Assembly (NCBI GenBank): GCA_023053575.1
Contig: JAKZAP010000022.1
Location: forward strand, 421,001 to 485,000
Direction of reading: 5' to 3'
DNA: 64,000 nt
DNA from: Branchinecta lynchi
Lineage: Eukaryota; Arthropoda; Branchiopoda; Anostraca; Branchinectidae
The translations under genes and the position numbers were made by a program. The notes below the pieces were generated by a model. That model was not told where the DNA came from, searched no databases, and saw only the letters and a list, made by a program, of their open reading frames with translations. This document shows positions 21,726-33,780 of the stretch, one piece after another (within the stretch, counting starts at the first letter, position 1; the number at the start of each line of letters is the position of its first letter).

Positions 21726-23672
21726 TAAGAATACCTCTACGGAACATATATCCACAATATGCAAGTAAATAGGTTTCCAGATAACAAAGTAATGCAGGTT
21801 TTGCAAACTTAGCCTATGGTTGCATTCCAAAGAAGTTATGACCAGCCATGATGATTATGATGATGCTCCCTGTCATCACAAGTAAACTGTCTGATCATAA
21901 GTTTTTTTTTTACCATGTTTCAGACTGGTTTGTAGCTGTTTTTCAACGTTCCTCTTTTGCATGTCCATACAATCTGGTATGGAAAATCCCATTTATAATT
22001 TGTTGTGAACAACCAATAATATTTTGAAAAAACTTATAAAAACTGATTTACAATTAAGCAAGAACAAATAAGAGCAAGAACTGCTGTCTCCCTATATCTG
22101 TCACACAACCAAGCTGAGACGAGTCGACTCGACTCCCGACGCAAACGAGCGGAGGTGGATCTTACCCGGGGCATCAAAAGTCGTTACCTCTACAGAGAAG
22201 GTGTAACGCAGTAAACCACTGAGGAAGAAAAATCGAATGGAGGCAGCAGTGATAAGCCTGTTCACACTGGGCTGTGCCGGCGCTGAAACAGCGGTTGCCG
22301 GCTCATTGATTCAGACAAGCTTTCGGGGGTTGACAAGAAAATTCCTAAGAATATCAAAATATACAGGAACTGCCATTTGATGCAAAGCAGATTTTACAAA
22401 TGCTTCAAATTTAGTTAAAAGTACGACAAACTGTATATATATCTTATTGAAAAACCCAAAGGCCGTATACAGGTAACGTAAGATATATGGTAACGTAAAT
22501 CGTATCTTTTCGGGGTCAATTCAATTAAGTGGTGTCAATATCCAGAACAAGAAGAGATAAATTTCATTCCAGGTATTTGCTCTCATATGAGAATATCAGA
22601 TGAAAACAGGCAGATTCTTTAAAAAAAAAGGCTGTGTTTCAGGTTTAATAGGCTAAGTGGAAATGAACAAATATTACGCAGATGGAATAGGCTTCTACTC
22701 TGACAAACTAACGAGAAACAATTTTGAATTGAATTTAAAAAAAAAACTAGGACTTCTATGTGGGTCCTAGACAAACTAGAACCCATGTGGCAAGGCCTCA
22801 GTACGAAAACCAAAGACTTTCTTTGATGGGAAAATACACCGTTGACATCGAATTATTTGTAAGTAGTGAACTAAAAGACAAACGAGATAGACCAAGTTGA
22901 GTTGAACTTTCGTCTTTCTAACTCGCTACATCGAAATGTATACAATTATACATTTCGGAAAAAAAAGAAGAAAAAACACAAAATATACACTCACCTACTG
23001 GTATTATTTTGACTATTCCATGCTATTCTACCATTTCGGTAGTTTCAGTAATCCTCGAAAGCCTTAATTACGTTACTCTTAGTTTACACTCGTCTGACAA
23101 AGTTAATACTGAAGATGTTGAAACTCAATGGGTCATGACTTCAGTGAGTGTGCTTCAAATCCCGGTTTGCATTGTATGGTTCTCCCGAGAGACATAAAAA
23201 GGAATGTCACAAGGGATTTCAATCTTCATACGTATGGTCATGGTGTAACAAAAGCGATTATGAATGACCATCGTCTAGTTCGCTTTTTGTTTTTCGCATC
23301 ACTAATATTCACTAATCAGACGCCAGCGTCTACTCAAACAAAATCAACGCTGTTTCCTTCCCGTGTGAACAGGCCAGAACATCCGCCTCACTAGTGGCTA
23401 CGTTGTTTTCTTCGTCAAGTGTGTAACGGCGGAGAGTCGGAGACCAACGAGTATACACGGGCTACCAAGACATGGGTCCACCTTCGCTCATTGTTTTCGG
23501 AACATTTTTAGTCGGTGGATGGACGAGAGACCACTGTTCTTACTCGTTATTTGTTCTTGAATTAAGTGTGTCCATATAAAGGCACGGACATAAATGGTCC
23601 AGCGTCCAGAAGAATATGATGGAAATTGAAAGTGGTTCACCTTTAACGTAAAGGTACTTACGTTAATGGCTG
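21726..23672. other. Intergenic region without recognised genes
   Basis: About 1.9 kb. I see only short frames, a CACACTGGGC word near 22264 like the MITE end at 20278, and no assignable repeat. A gene cannot be excluded but nothing supports one. Confidence 0.4.
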
Positions 23673-24969
23673 TTTTTATGGAACTTGCAGCCTCTGTCTC
23701 AAGTGCTATAAACCGATCACAATTCCGCCTGTCGATCCGTCTTTTTTTTCACACTTTTTCGAGTTAGGGTACTTCCAGATTTACTAGGACAACGAAACTT
23801 GGCAGGCATACTAAACTAACTTGGACATAATGGGTCTCCCGACCCGACGATCTGGGGGGGGGGGGGTTGAGGGCGGAGAAATCTAAAGTGGAAAATTGAG
23901 TAGTCTATAGCTTTTGAATGTGTGATCGCACTGGAATGAAACTTGACCCATTTGAAGTCTGGACCAGATTCGGTAGCTATGGGGGAATTGGGGCGGAGGG
24001 TGGGGGAGATCGGAAATCTTGAGAAACGGTTAGAATGGAGGGATCGGAATCGGAGTGAAACTAGCTGGGAAGAACAAGCATCTGCCCAAGATAAATTGCT
24101 TACGGTGGTCTGGTAGTTTTGGATCCGGACCCTTGGGGGGGGGGGGGTAGAAGGGAGTATCCCTGAATTCCAGTGATGTCAGTCACGGAACTTGGGAGGC
24201 ATATCAGTGACCCCACCAAACAAACTTGGAAATAATCAGTTTCCCGATCCGACCATCCGGGTGGGGGTGGAGGGCGGGGAAATCTGTAGAATGGTGTATA
24301 GCTGGTGTGTCCATTTGAAGTCCGGACCAGATTCGGTAGCTATGGGGAAGTTGGGGGGGGGTGGCGGAGACTGGAAATCTCGAGAAATGGTTAGAATGGA
24401 GGGATCGGAGTGAAACTTGCTGGGAAGAATAAGCATCTGTCCCAGATAATTTGTTTACACAATTGCACTGGATCCAGACCCTTGGGGGGGGGGGGGAGGG
24501 AACTTGCTGGGAAGAACAAGTATCTGTCCCAGATAAATTGTTTACACAATTGCACTGGATCCGGACCCTTGGGGGGGGGGAGGGGGAGTTTCCCTGAATT
24601 TCGGCATAGTCAGTTTTGGGAATTTTCGCAACGAAACTTGGGAGGCTTATCAGTGATCCGATCAAACTGACTTGTAAATACAAATTTACTCGAACCTATA
24701 GTCGTGGGTGGAGTGGAGGGAGGGGGAATCTGGAATATTGGGTCATGCATAACTTTGGAACGGGTGATCGGATTTGACTGAAATTTAATAATTGAACTGA
24801 GGGGATATCTCTGGGTGACTTCATGTCCGGACCGGATCCGAGAACAATTGGGGGGGGCGGGGGAGATCGGGATGGAAATTTGTGGGAATAACAAACAGAT
24901 ACTCTCTGTAAATCTTTTTCAGAACTGGATTGTATCCGGCGACCAGGGGAGTCAATAGCCTTTTACCTT

Positions 24970-25378
24970 TAGGGGGGGACGTCCGGTTTGTGCCGACGGA
25001 CTAAAAAATGTGCCGACAAAACACGCCGTTTCACGTCCACGTCCCGCCAGCACAGGACAGAACCGGGGTAAAACTAACTGTAATGCATTAGTTGAGATTA
25101 TTCCTTTCATGTAGTTTCGTATATTATAGTTCACATATTTGCTTTTCATTTTAGCTTTCGCTAAAAAGCGAAGCTTCCAACGACTGTACCAAGAACAAGT
25201 TTAACTGAGCGCCGCCGACTGTACCAAGACAAGTAAAACCAAGCGCCGCAGGTGAAATTTTTTAATTCGTCATGCAAAAAGAACCCGATACGAATCGACC
25301 AATGCCCGACAAAATCATACAAAATGTATTTCTTCTGGATTCCTTATGTATAAAAAGAACCCGATGTGCCGACAACAA
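24970..25378 (+). mobile_element. Family K fragment
   Basis: Poly-G with GACGTCCGGTTTGTGCCG at the start, then ACTAACTGTAATGCATTAGT, CTTTCGCTAAAAAGCGAAGC, GCGCCGCAGGTGAAATTTTT and AACCCGATGTGCCGACAACA, the same order as in 8030-8560. Confidence 0.6.
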
Positions 25379-26197
25379 AAAAGGACTGTGAAGTATTAGA
25401 AAAACTACAGAGGGCCACCAAATTAGTTTTACGGGATTTACTGACGTTTCTTACGTTGCATACGCAGATGATATTCTCCTTATAAGTAGATGCAAATCTT
25501 CCCTCTCTCGTACAGTTCAAAGGACTAAAAAAGGTTTTCTTGACATCGTACTTACTTTGAACCTTGATAAATGCGAGTATATATGTTTCAACGGTACTGT
25601 ACCAAATTCTCCTCTTAAAATCAAAAATACATCCATTCCCTCCGTTGAAAACTTTCGGTGGCTTGGTTTAACAGTTTGTAAAAATACTTCGTCCTTTCGC
25701 CAGTCTGTAGTATCTGAAGCTTGCAAAAAGATAAAATTTGGATATTCTAAGATTGTGTCAAACCGGTCCAAGTATAACCGTAAGGCTTTGGTTTCTTTGT
25801 ATTCAGTTTTTTGCGACCACTCTATACTTTATCTTTCTGGGACTTTTATTTTATTGAAAAAGAGCGACATACGTAAACTACGTACACGCTACTACAAATA
25901 CTGTAAATACCTGCTTTATTTACCTATATCGTACCGAAATCGGAAAATAATCCGAAAATACAAAGCCCCTGATATAACGGCAAAACTCCAGGAGCTTCAT
26001 ACACATTTATCTGGACAAGCGTATGAACGGCTTACTCCATATCACGGGCTCATCCGTTTGTTCTGTTGATTTTGTGTGTTTATTTTGTTGTATTAGTGTT
26101 TCTTCAGTTGTTTATTTGTTTCTTTCTCTTCTTTACTCCACTATCCTCACATTGTTTTGTGCAGTGGGTTACAAATAAATTATTATTATTATTATAA
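25379..26197 (+). pseudogene. Truncated non-LTR retrotransposon, 3' part of the RT ORF
   Basis: The first 60 bp encode a CR1/L2-like C-terminal word (LEKLQRATKLV), then an unlinked RT part begins with VAYADDILLIS, the catalytic YADD box, and continues in one frame (LDKCEYICFN, WLGLTVCK) to a stop at 26067-26069. The end lacks maturase or RNase H. A T-rich 3' UTR finishes with GGGTTACAAATAAA and (ATT)n. It is 5'-truncated and possibly a chimera of two LINE fragments. Relatives of its C-terminus: 35556-36585 and 42965-43460. Confidence 0.75.
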
Positions 26198-26221
26198 TAC
26201 ACAACCGTAATCATTTTTTTT

Positions 26222-26415
26222 CCTTCCCCGAAGTTGAACCAGAGGATTGACAGCCTGAGGAGGACCCTTGCCAAGAAGGGCCGAAATATCGCTGATGAAG
26301 AATCATAGCTGACGTAACCGTTGTAAACATAGTTTGAATAAATGTTTCAAAGTCTGCTTGGGCTCAAAGAATATTTTTGCTCGAATAAAATTCAGCTGAC
26401 GTATCCGTTTTGCAC
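26222..26415 (-). mobile_element. Family E MITE fragment
   Basis: On the minus strand it carries CTTGGCAAGGGTCCTCCTCA, GCGATATTTCGGCCCTTCTT and GCTGACT...CAAGCAGACTTTG words of the family. Confidence 0.55.
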
Positions 26416-26855
26416 TATCAAATATGAAAAAAAAATGTTGACCAAACGGTAGGGTTTTGCTTCCTTCCGTCCTTCTATGGTATAGTCTTTGGGATCCACT
26501 GACCCTTCTAGACTTTTTCTTGCTGAAGCTTGGCTAAACTTGAGAAGCTGGACTCAAGGGAGGGTCCTCTTGCCTGGTCAATGACGGTGGTTGGATGGTC
26601 TACGGCGTCGCTGCTAGACTTTAATGTCTGCTTTCGTTAGTAGATCGAGGACATCGCTGTAAATCCTTGTTTCTTCTGCTGTTGGCAATTTGCTGGATAG
26701 GCTTATTGTATAGATGAATTGTTAGTGCCTTTAAAGTGCGCATCACTACAGCCAAGTTAAAAAGTAAGGAATTTTGTCTCTAGCTCCCTTAAAAGCTGTG
26801 CATCTTAACCGCAAGGCCGAAAAGTACTATTCATCTCAACTTATGATAGCGGATT
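26416..26855. other. Intergenic, unassigned
   Basis: No coding signal. It lies inside the split family A copy and may be part of an inserted element of unknown type. Confidence 0.3.
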
Positions 26856-27200
26856 CAACAGCTATGGGTAAGTTGGAGGGTGATCGAAAATCTCAACTTA
26901 TGATAGCGGATTTCAACAGCTATGGTGGAGTTGGGAGGGGGTGATTGGAAATCTTATGAAGCGGTTAGAATGGAGGGATCGGAGTTAAAATTGCTGGGAA
27001 GAACAAGCATTTATTCTAGATCGATCGTTTGCACAGTTGGACTGATCCGGACACTTGGGGGGAGGGGGGCCTTCCCGAATTCCGGTGACGGCGTTTTTCA
27101 AGACGAAGCTCGGCAGGCGTATCAGGGACCCGATCAATCTGAGAGAGCCCTTTCCTATTACATACAGTTGGAAGTGCCATATGAGCTTACAGCTCTTGTT

Positions 27201-27693
27201 AGTTCTCCTTGCACCATTCTTGCAAAATTGCAGCAGCCAAAGTAATGAATGAGTTTAGGATTATTGTAATTGTCTGAAGTATCCCAGTATTCCCAGTACT
27301 GCCAACAGAAGAAACAGAACACAATGATTAATACAAAAAAAATTTACAAAATTAAACAAATCTGATTTTCTTCTTTGTGCCAAAAGAAACCAGAACTTGG
27401 CAGTTAGTAGATGTCAAGTTCTTATTCTACAATTTCCATTTTAGTCTTAGAGATGAAAAACAGAACCAAGTATCTCCAGAATTTAGAGTGTCGAAAGTTG
27501 ACGTGGTAAGTGCAAGCCATTTTGCTAGATCTGTCTACTATGGAAAGTTGACTAGGACATGAAAAACAATATTAGTTTAGGCTAGAAGCTTGCAAATCTT
27601 TGTGCAGTGTCTTTTAATGTCCTCTACCAGTTTTTGCAGCATTTGAAGGTTGTCTAAAGGCAATACGCTGAGAAGAGCAGTCAGCATTTGTAC
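27201..27693. other. Intergenic, unassigned
   Basis: Unique-looking sequence with one 61-codon frame (27377-27562) that I cannot relate to any family. Confidence 0.3.
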
Positions 27694-28151
27694 CTGATAC
27701 TGATACTGATACTGATACTTTATTGTAAAACGAGACTTTCACAGCATTGGATTGCCGAACTTGTCGTTTTCGTCAGGTACATCATAATTACAAAACATTT
27801 AATAAGGCGGTTGTACATAATAAAGCAATAGTCAAAAAATGATCAAACAGAATAAAAACCCTAGACAATTAAAACATTAAATGGAAATAGTTAATCAATT
27901 GTTCAAAACTTCAACAAAAGATGGTACAAAGCTCTTTCTGTAGCGATCGGTTCTTGTACAAACAGGGTTAAGAACCGGAACTTTTTGTGCTACAGCTCGA
28001 GGTAGTCGAGGTTTTGGCGGGCAATATGGGGTAGGAAACAGGTGCTCAAAACATGAGTGGGAACGCAGACTGTTCCCGAAACCAGTACAAAGAGTAAGAC
28101 GTCGGGCTGCTAAAGTAGGGAGGCGGAATTCTTTGAGGAGGAGGATATAAG
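27694..28151 (-). pseudogene. Truncated non-LTR retrotransposon, C-terminus and 3' tail
   Basis: The minus strand encodes the end of an RT ORF (LLKEFRLPTLAARRLTLCTGF and TDRYRKSFVPSFVEVLNN), close in pattern to the end of the frame at 46932-47789 (TERYRNSFVPQFT). It finishes in a 3' tail of (AGTATC)n at 27694-27718. The 5' part is missing. Confidence 0.75.
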
Positions 28152-28536
28152 GCACTTTGCCCTGTCTTAACCATAATACTAAAGCAACCTACTAACATAA
28201 TCACTGCATATATTTCTAAACCTGGAGACCCCAATTTCGTACGGTACATTCTAACCCCTCTATCAAAACCACGCTGATTTTCTCACTTGCCGTGTTTTGC
28301 TACCTTCGATTTGTATCACGCTGTCGACGGTTGCCTACGAGATGTTTTTCCATCAGAAAACCGCTTATGTAAATTTTCCCCCTGTTTTCGCTACAAGTCA
28401 ATGGGTCTGGTCTCGGAAAAGGCTTGAAACAGACAAAACCGTGGGTTATTTGTTGGGAGCGCAGCATAGTTTTAAAGTATCCAGATATTTTTAAATACTG
28501 TAAGATAAAGAGTAAATAGTGCGAGGGGTCCTTTAA
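28152..28536 (+). mobile_element. Family J MITE, copy 1, immediately upstream of TOMM22
   Basis: Shares CACTTGCCGTGTTTTGCTAC, CACGCTGTCGACGGTTG, TTTCGCTACAA and AGTAAATAGTGCGAGGGGT with copies at 52789-53053, 53720-54105 and (inverted) 54818-55198. Ends are TTAAAGGACC-type inverted repeats. It stops about 55 bp before the first TOMM22 exon seen. Confidence 0.7.
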
Positions 28537-28623
28537 GATTGTTGACAGTTCTGCTTCTGATACAAAGCCAATGTGCAAAATGAATATTTTCAGGACGCAG
28601 AACAACCGTCAAGCCAGCCAGAT

Positions 28624-31600
28624 ATGAAAGCTTCTCATCAGGAAGCAGACGATGATAATAATGACATGGAATTCATTTCCGGACCTGTTTCTGGGCTATC
28701 TGAGAGTATATCCTCAGAATCTCCTGTCATGATTTCTGGCTACAAAAATGGTTCAGAAGAAGATCAGGAGGTTTCTGATATTATGGCAGAATCATTTGTC
28801 AAACCAGAGGTCTCAGAAACAGTCTCTCAGACTGTGACAGAATCATTCGTCAAACCAGAGGACTCTGTAACAGCCTCTCAATCTATGGCAGAACCCATTT
28901 TCAAGCCAGAGAATTTAGAAAATCAAAATGAAGCAATTGTAAATGAAGCACTCGACCTCACAGAACCACTGCAACCAGTATCTGAGCCTGAACCGGCTAT
29001 TGTCAAAGAAATATCTGCACCAGTAGCAGCAGAGGTACCAAAAGAAAATATTGAAATTATTGTCCCTGAACCACAGCCAAAAACAGAGGAGATTGAAATT
29101 ATTCATCGACCAGATGATGTGCCAGAATCTGGTATGGCAGGAGCGGGCAGTTCTCAAGTTGCAAGAATAGAAGAGGAGGAATGGGCGGATGAAGCAGAAG
29201 AGTCAGATGATGATGAGGTGAGCAGTAATTGCTTATAGTAGGCCTACATTTTGGTTTTACTATTTTACAGCAAATATTGGTTTTCTCTAGCCTCACAACA
29301 CAATTCTGAGTAGACGATACGGCTTGAGTGATTGGTCATACCCTGGACTGATAGCCGTATATTAGAGCCAAAACAAGTGGCAATGATTGGGTGACAATAG
29401 GTTTTGTAAGCTAGTAGCTGCGTTTTTGATCGAAGTCTGTTCCCGTTTGCTTAAAACGCAATCGAAGTGAACCATTTGCTTAATTAGTGTGTTTAGGACA
29501 TCGGCGATCCTTGCCCCATCGCCCGTTCACCAACGTTTCTGGCAAACTTCGAACTTTCTAGCTCACCAAAGTTCGATAATGAGAGTTTGAAGGACAAAGA
29601 ATCTGCGACGGGCGCCGAAAAACGCATTTAACAATAGACCTTTGAGTTTGAAGGTAACTTCAAACTTCGAAAAAAGAAATAAGAACAAATAATCCAATCT
29701 TTGTTCCCATGCAGCGACTATGGATACGCCAATAAAACTGAGCTGAGCTAGAGGTACTTGCTCGAGATTTAAGCTGATACCCGTCTACATCAGAGGAAAC
29801 AATTGCAGGAGGCGGACCGTCCCGCTCTGCAGCGGATCGTGAACACCAATCGGCTTTTACTTCAGAAATTTCTTCTCCGGTGCTTTACTGTGATATGGCT
29901 GTTTGTAGACGTAACGAATTGTTATGTTCCGCGTAGCTCCTACCCTCCGCTCCTTTACATCGGCCAGGGCATAGGGATCTATTCGACTCCGGAGGTTCTG
30001 GTGCTTATTTGTTCTTGCAAAATCTCAACTGTATCTGAAACTACTACAGGGTCCTGCAGGAAGAAAGCTAGTTTCCTCCCAAAGCATAAGGCGTATTCTT
30101 GCCGTTCCCCGAGTCCCCGCCTTTTTGTTTGTCCCGGGGACTCACTCCCCGTATTCTCGCGAGACCCCACGGACGGGGAATGCTCCGGTTATCATCACCA
30201 TTTTCGAAAAGGACTCCATTTCAGATTCGAAGGGGAATCAATTTTTGCTGTTGCGTTGGTACACTAGAAAATTAATTAAAAAGAATCAGAATAAGCAAAA
30301 CCAAAAATAAAGTGATCCAGGCTAATTTCGTCAACTGCAGATTTTTATTTTCGAACAAAATCCATTTGAGGAGCATTCCCCGTGTTCTCGTTGTTTTCCT
30401 AGGCGGAGTCCGCGTGGAGTGACTCCCTCTGTTCTCGCCGTTCCCTTCGATTCCCCGACGAGTCCTCGGGGAACGGCGAGAATACGCCTGTAGTCTACCA
30501 GCCAGTGGTAGTTCTTGTTTTCATAACTTTATTTTTTAGGATTTCGAGGAAACTTTGGTGGAGCGCTTAATTGGCCTAACTGAAATGTTCCCCTCGTCAC
30601 TTAGAAGAGGATTATCAAAGACAGCATCTGGGTCAGTCACCACAGTCAAAGGTAAGAAATTGTGAGTTGCGATCTCGAACATGTAAATCCGTAGCCGACT
30701 TGTCAGCTTCGTTTTTATACCATGGTCCGGCCGGAATCAGTGGAAAATTTAGGAACAAACAAAATTATTTGATGAAACTGACATGGTTTTTGTTTTCTGC
30801 TTGTTCTATGTTGTACTGTGCTAATACCGGATACACCCTGTAATAAGCATTGTCCAGATATGTGTAGTAAGGTGTAATTACGGCGTGTAAGGCTTATTTC
30901 AGATTCCTTGCTTCCCCGGGGAGCACTGTAATGAGAGAATAGAGCCAGATTCTATGCAAAGCCAAACAGATCGCTTGGTTGGTTCCGCCAGCAGGCCGAG
31001 GAGACGAGCAGCGTCGTCACTAGTCGTCAGGGTTGCCACGGGAAGCACTAAAGTTCTGCTTTGTTGGAAGCTGAAGAAACAACTTTTCTTCAAAAGAACA
31101 CGTTTTTGTTAGTTAGTTTGTTAGTGCTTATTGTAAGTTCGAGGACCAATGCCTGTCCGTCCGTTAATTTAATAGCTTTTTACAATATAAAGAGCGTCAA
31201 ATTATACTCGTGTACTTAGAAGCTCGAAAAATTGTCTCAGCCGTGGCAACAACGGACGCTCCATCAACACGATGATGCACACAGTGTCTCGAGAAATTAA
31301 CAGAGGCGAAAGACTTTTTACTTCAGTAATATTATTATTATTATCAATAAGAACCCATTGCGTTGCTATTTGAACAGGTGTGTGTATTAAGACGTGAACA
31401 TCACGTATAGCGCTATTCAGCTTATTAGACCTATTTGGACAATGCCTTAGGCAGCGCGTAATAAACCCACGTGTTCGTATGGAGGCCATTACGCATTACG
31501 AGAGCAAGACAAAATATAAACCAGGTCAGTTGATCCAGTCGCGTAATCTTGATTATACCATTAATCCGGTCGTAATTTAGATTGGACCAGATACTTAGGA

Positions 31601-32876
31601 CCAAAAATGAATAATAAACGGAATATTAAAGTACATAGCTACCACCTGACAGATTGCGTCCGGATTCACTTGAATCAAGAAATGCAATAACATAACAGAG
31701 AGAAAATTTGAGAAACGTTCCCCAGCATCCCTTGGCCACTCGGGGACGAACCATCGGTGCGAATTTTTGCACAAAAAGGAGACAACAGCTCTGTCAGAAG
31801 TGTAATCACAGATAACACGTGATTGTGCATCCTTGTGTTAAATGTTATGTTACCATCGTCCTCAGAAGCGGTATAGAGGGATTGTACTCTACCCAGCGAA
31901 AACGTACCGACTATTAGTTGCGGTTTTGCAGTTACCGTGGTATCTGATATACGGTTGCTCTGCAGAAACGACAATTGCCGAAACTGCACTTTTCGAATTC
32001 ATCCCAAAAGAAAAACTGATCACGTCAGTAAGTGCCAAACTTCTTTCCCATCATTTGACAAAAAATGATGAAAGTGAGATGACTGTTCCAGATACCACAG
32101 TAACTGGCCAGATACCACGATAACTACAAAAACGCCTTTTGATCGTGGTATCAGATACCACAATAACCGCAAAACGACTTTAGACCATGGTATCAGATAC
32201 CTCTGCAAAAATGCAACTATTATGAACCCAGGTTTTGACCCAAAAGGTGCTAAAGTCGAACAAGAAGATGCAAAATGCAATGATTAACGATCAACTAAGG
32301 GTCGGAAAAGCGTTTCAAAGAACTCAGGTACGGAATAAATATTCTTTGAGCCCAAGCTGGCTCTGAAACATATATTCAAATAGTGTATACAACGGATACG
32401 TCAGCTACGATTCTTCATCAGCGATATTTCGACCCTTCTTGGCAAGGGTCCTCGTTAGAGTCTGACGAGGACCCTTGCCAAGAAGGGCCGAAATATCGCT
32501 GATGAAGAATCGTAGCTGACGTATTCGCTGTGTACATTATTTGAAATTGGTACGGAATAGTTATACCAGTCAAATCTATAGTGGTGTAGAAAAATCCGTT
32601 TTTGTTGGTTAGGCTGTTATCTCCGTAGAATATACGCAACTACAGTAATTATTTCCTAAATTTTCAGGGGCATACCAACTCACCCGAAATCTCTCCTGGA
32701 TTTTTTTCAGTTCAGCTATAATCCTGTTTGCCCCTCTCCTGTTTGAATCAGAACGGGCACAGATGGAGCAGATGCAGAAACAACAAGAAAGGCAAATCCT
32801 ATTGGGCCCAGGAGCAGCCATGTCCGGCGCACCTCCCGGGGGAATGGGAATGATGGCTCCACCCCCTCCGAGATAA
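28624..32876 (+). CDS. TOMM22: Mitochondrial import receptor TOM22 with long acidic N-terminus
   Basis: Exons 28624-29217 (start uncertain), 30540-30651 and 32668-32876 (stop TAA) join in phase as 304 residues. Exons 2 and 3 hold the conserved part: ETLVERLIGLTEMFP, then the single membrane segment (about LSWIFFSSAIILFAPLLF), then FESERAQMEQMQKQQERQI and a short glycine/proline-rich tail. In the family this tail-anchored receptor of the outer membrane TOM complex binds presequences through its acidic cytosolic side. Human TOM22 has 142 residues; here the acidic cytosolic part is about 150-190 residues longer and carries repeats (SFVKPE twice, then IFKPE). The nearest in-frame ATG is 28624, but a TTTTCAG acceptor ends at 28593, so an upstream exon may exist. 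Confidence 0.88.
29300..29760. other. TOMM22 intron 1, first part
   Basis: GC-rich and non-coding. TAGCTGCGTTTTTGATCG near 29415 and AAAACGCATTTA near 29620 form a weak inverted pair that could be the ends of a MITE. Confidence 0.3.
30089..30489. mobile_element. Family I TIR element in TOMM22 intron 1
   Basis: Left AGGCGTATTCTTGCCGTTCC and right (inverted) AGGCGTATTCTCGCCGTTCC match at 19 of 20 bases. The ends are GC-rich with CCCCGAG words and the centre is AT-rich. No frame. A partial inverted relative is at 52489-52690, with the words AAGGCGTATTCCCC, GGCGAGAATAC and GACTCCGCG. Confidence 0.75.
30860..31916. other. TOMM22 intron 2, unassigned part
   Basis: No coding or known repeat signal apart from an (ATT)n-like run near 31330. 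Confidence 0.35.
31917..32217. mobile_element. Family F palindromic MITE, copy 2 (TOMM22 intron 2)
   Basis: Ends GTTGCGGTTTTGCAG and CTGCAAAAATGCAAC are inverted repeats flanked by TA on both sides. Contains repeated palindromes such as GGTATCAGATACC and TGGCCA. 301 bp, non-coding. Confidence 0.75.
32339..32530. mobile_element. Family E element as a fold-back (TOMM22 intron 2)
   Basis: The block GCTACGATTCTTCATCAGCG, ATATTTCGACCCTTCTTGGC and AAGGGTCCTCGT is followed after a few bases by its exact inverse, giving a hairpin with arms of about 75 bp. It is the clearest copy of family E. Confidence 0.7.
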
Positions 32877-33023
32877 ACAGTGTTGTGATATTTTGTACAG
32901 AATAGATTTTTGGTTAGCTTAAAGGATAACTCGAAGTAACTTTTGTTCCAACGTTCTAAGTTGCTTGACTACTTCAGACTATGCTCACTTTTCAAAAAGT
33001 AAAACACTAGCACTGCTGTTCTA

Positions 33024-33209
33024 CTCTTGATGACTAACTCTTCTTGCCGATGCAAAATTGCACTGTACCTAGCGGAAGAGCCGGAAGCGGTGTCACAGCC
33101 TGTTCCCAAACACCGCCGTGATTGGTTAACACAGGATTGAGTTGTTGAGTTTGAGTCGTTAGTGCTACGTTTTCTCGTTCTTCCCGTGGATCACTGGCGT
33201 TTTTTGGAC
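33024..33209 (+). repeat. Family H, 190-bp dispersed repeat, copy 2
   Basis: Inverted relative of 4762-4951, with CTCTTGATGACT at the left, the core TACCTAGCGGAAGAGCCGGA, and GGATCACTGGCGTTTTTT at the right. The T-run at the right end would serve as a Pol III terminator if it were transcribed, but copy 1 lacks this run. It follows TOMM22 by about 150 bp. Confidence 0.6.
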
Positions 33210-33631
33210 TTGTAGAGAGTCATATAGAGTATTATCCAAGTTCCGTTTAACCGCAAGCTACGTGCACTGGCAGTCCCACAAAATTTCGCATGCGGAATTA
33301 CAAGCGAAATTCGCATCACTATCGGCAAACCTGCATGCGATGCAGAAAATCAGAGCGAAGGAAGAAATTCGCATCCGACTGGAAATTTGGACTGTGTTCA
33401 AGTTCTTTTATTGTTTGAATATACATATTTAACATTTACATAACGTCCCCAGCAGGGAGACTGGCTCTAAAGCCGGGAATGTGTGCATGTACCTTTAGCT
33501 TGCATGCGAATATTCGACAATTTGAATATCAGGGTGTCACTGAAAATCGCTGGTAAGCGACTCATTTGATCGTTTGAAATGTTGGAAAGAACCCCCCCGC
33601 CCCCTCTTAATTTCCAGTGGCATTATGTTAG
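33210..33631. other. Intergenic, unassigned
   Basis: Contains several TTCGCATGCGAAT-like palindromic words (33285-33510), possibly decayed ends of an element. No coding signal. Confidence 0.3.
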
Positions 33632-33780
33632 TAAATATTCCTTCAGCCGAAGCCGAGTGCGAGTCATATTTAACAGTGCAAAACGGATACATCAGCTGAA
33701 TTTTATTACAGCTATATTTTGGCCCTTCTTGGCAAGGGTCCTCTTCAGGCCCCTCAAACTAGAAAACGAACTAGTGGAAA
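33632..33780 (+). mobile_element. Family E MITE fragment
   Basis: AATATTCCTTCAGCCGAAGC, AAAACGGATACATCAGCTGA and CTTCTTGGCAAGGGTCCTCT words. Confidence 0.55.

Larger units (their letters stand above)
23673..27200 (+). mobile_element. Family A element, copy 3, split by other elements
   Basis: Begins TTTTTATGGAACTTGCAGCC and ends AAGTGCCATATGAGC...AGCTCTTGTT at 27200. Core units (GGAACTTGGGAGGCATATCA, GTGGGGGTGGAGGG, TCCGGACCAGATTCGG, G-tracts up to 14) run to about 24955 and resume at about 26860. Between lie a family K fragment, a LINE fragment and a family E fragment, which were inserted later. A short exact tandem copy of about 90 bp (CTGGGAAGAACAAGTATCTG) is at 24419-24575. Confidence 0.65.
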
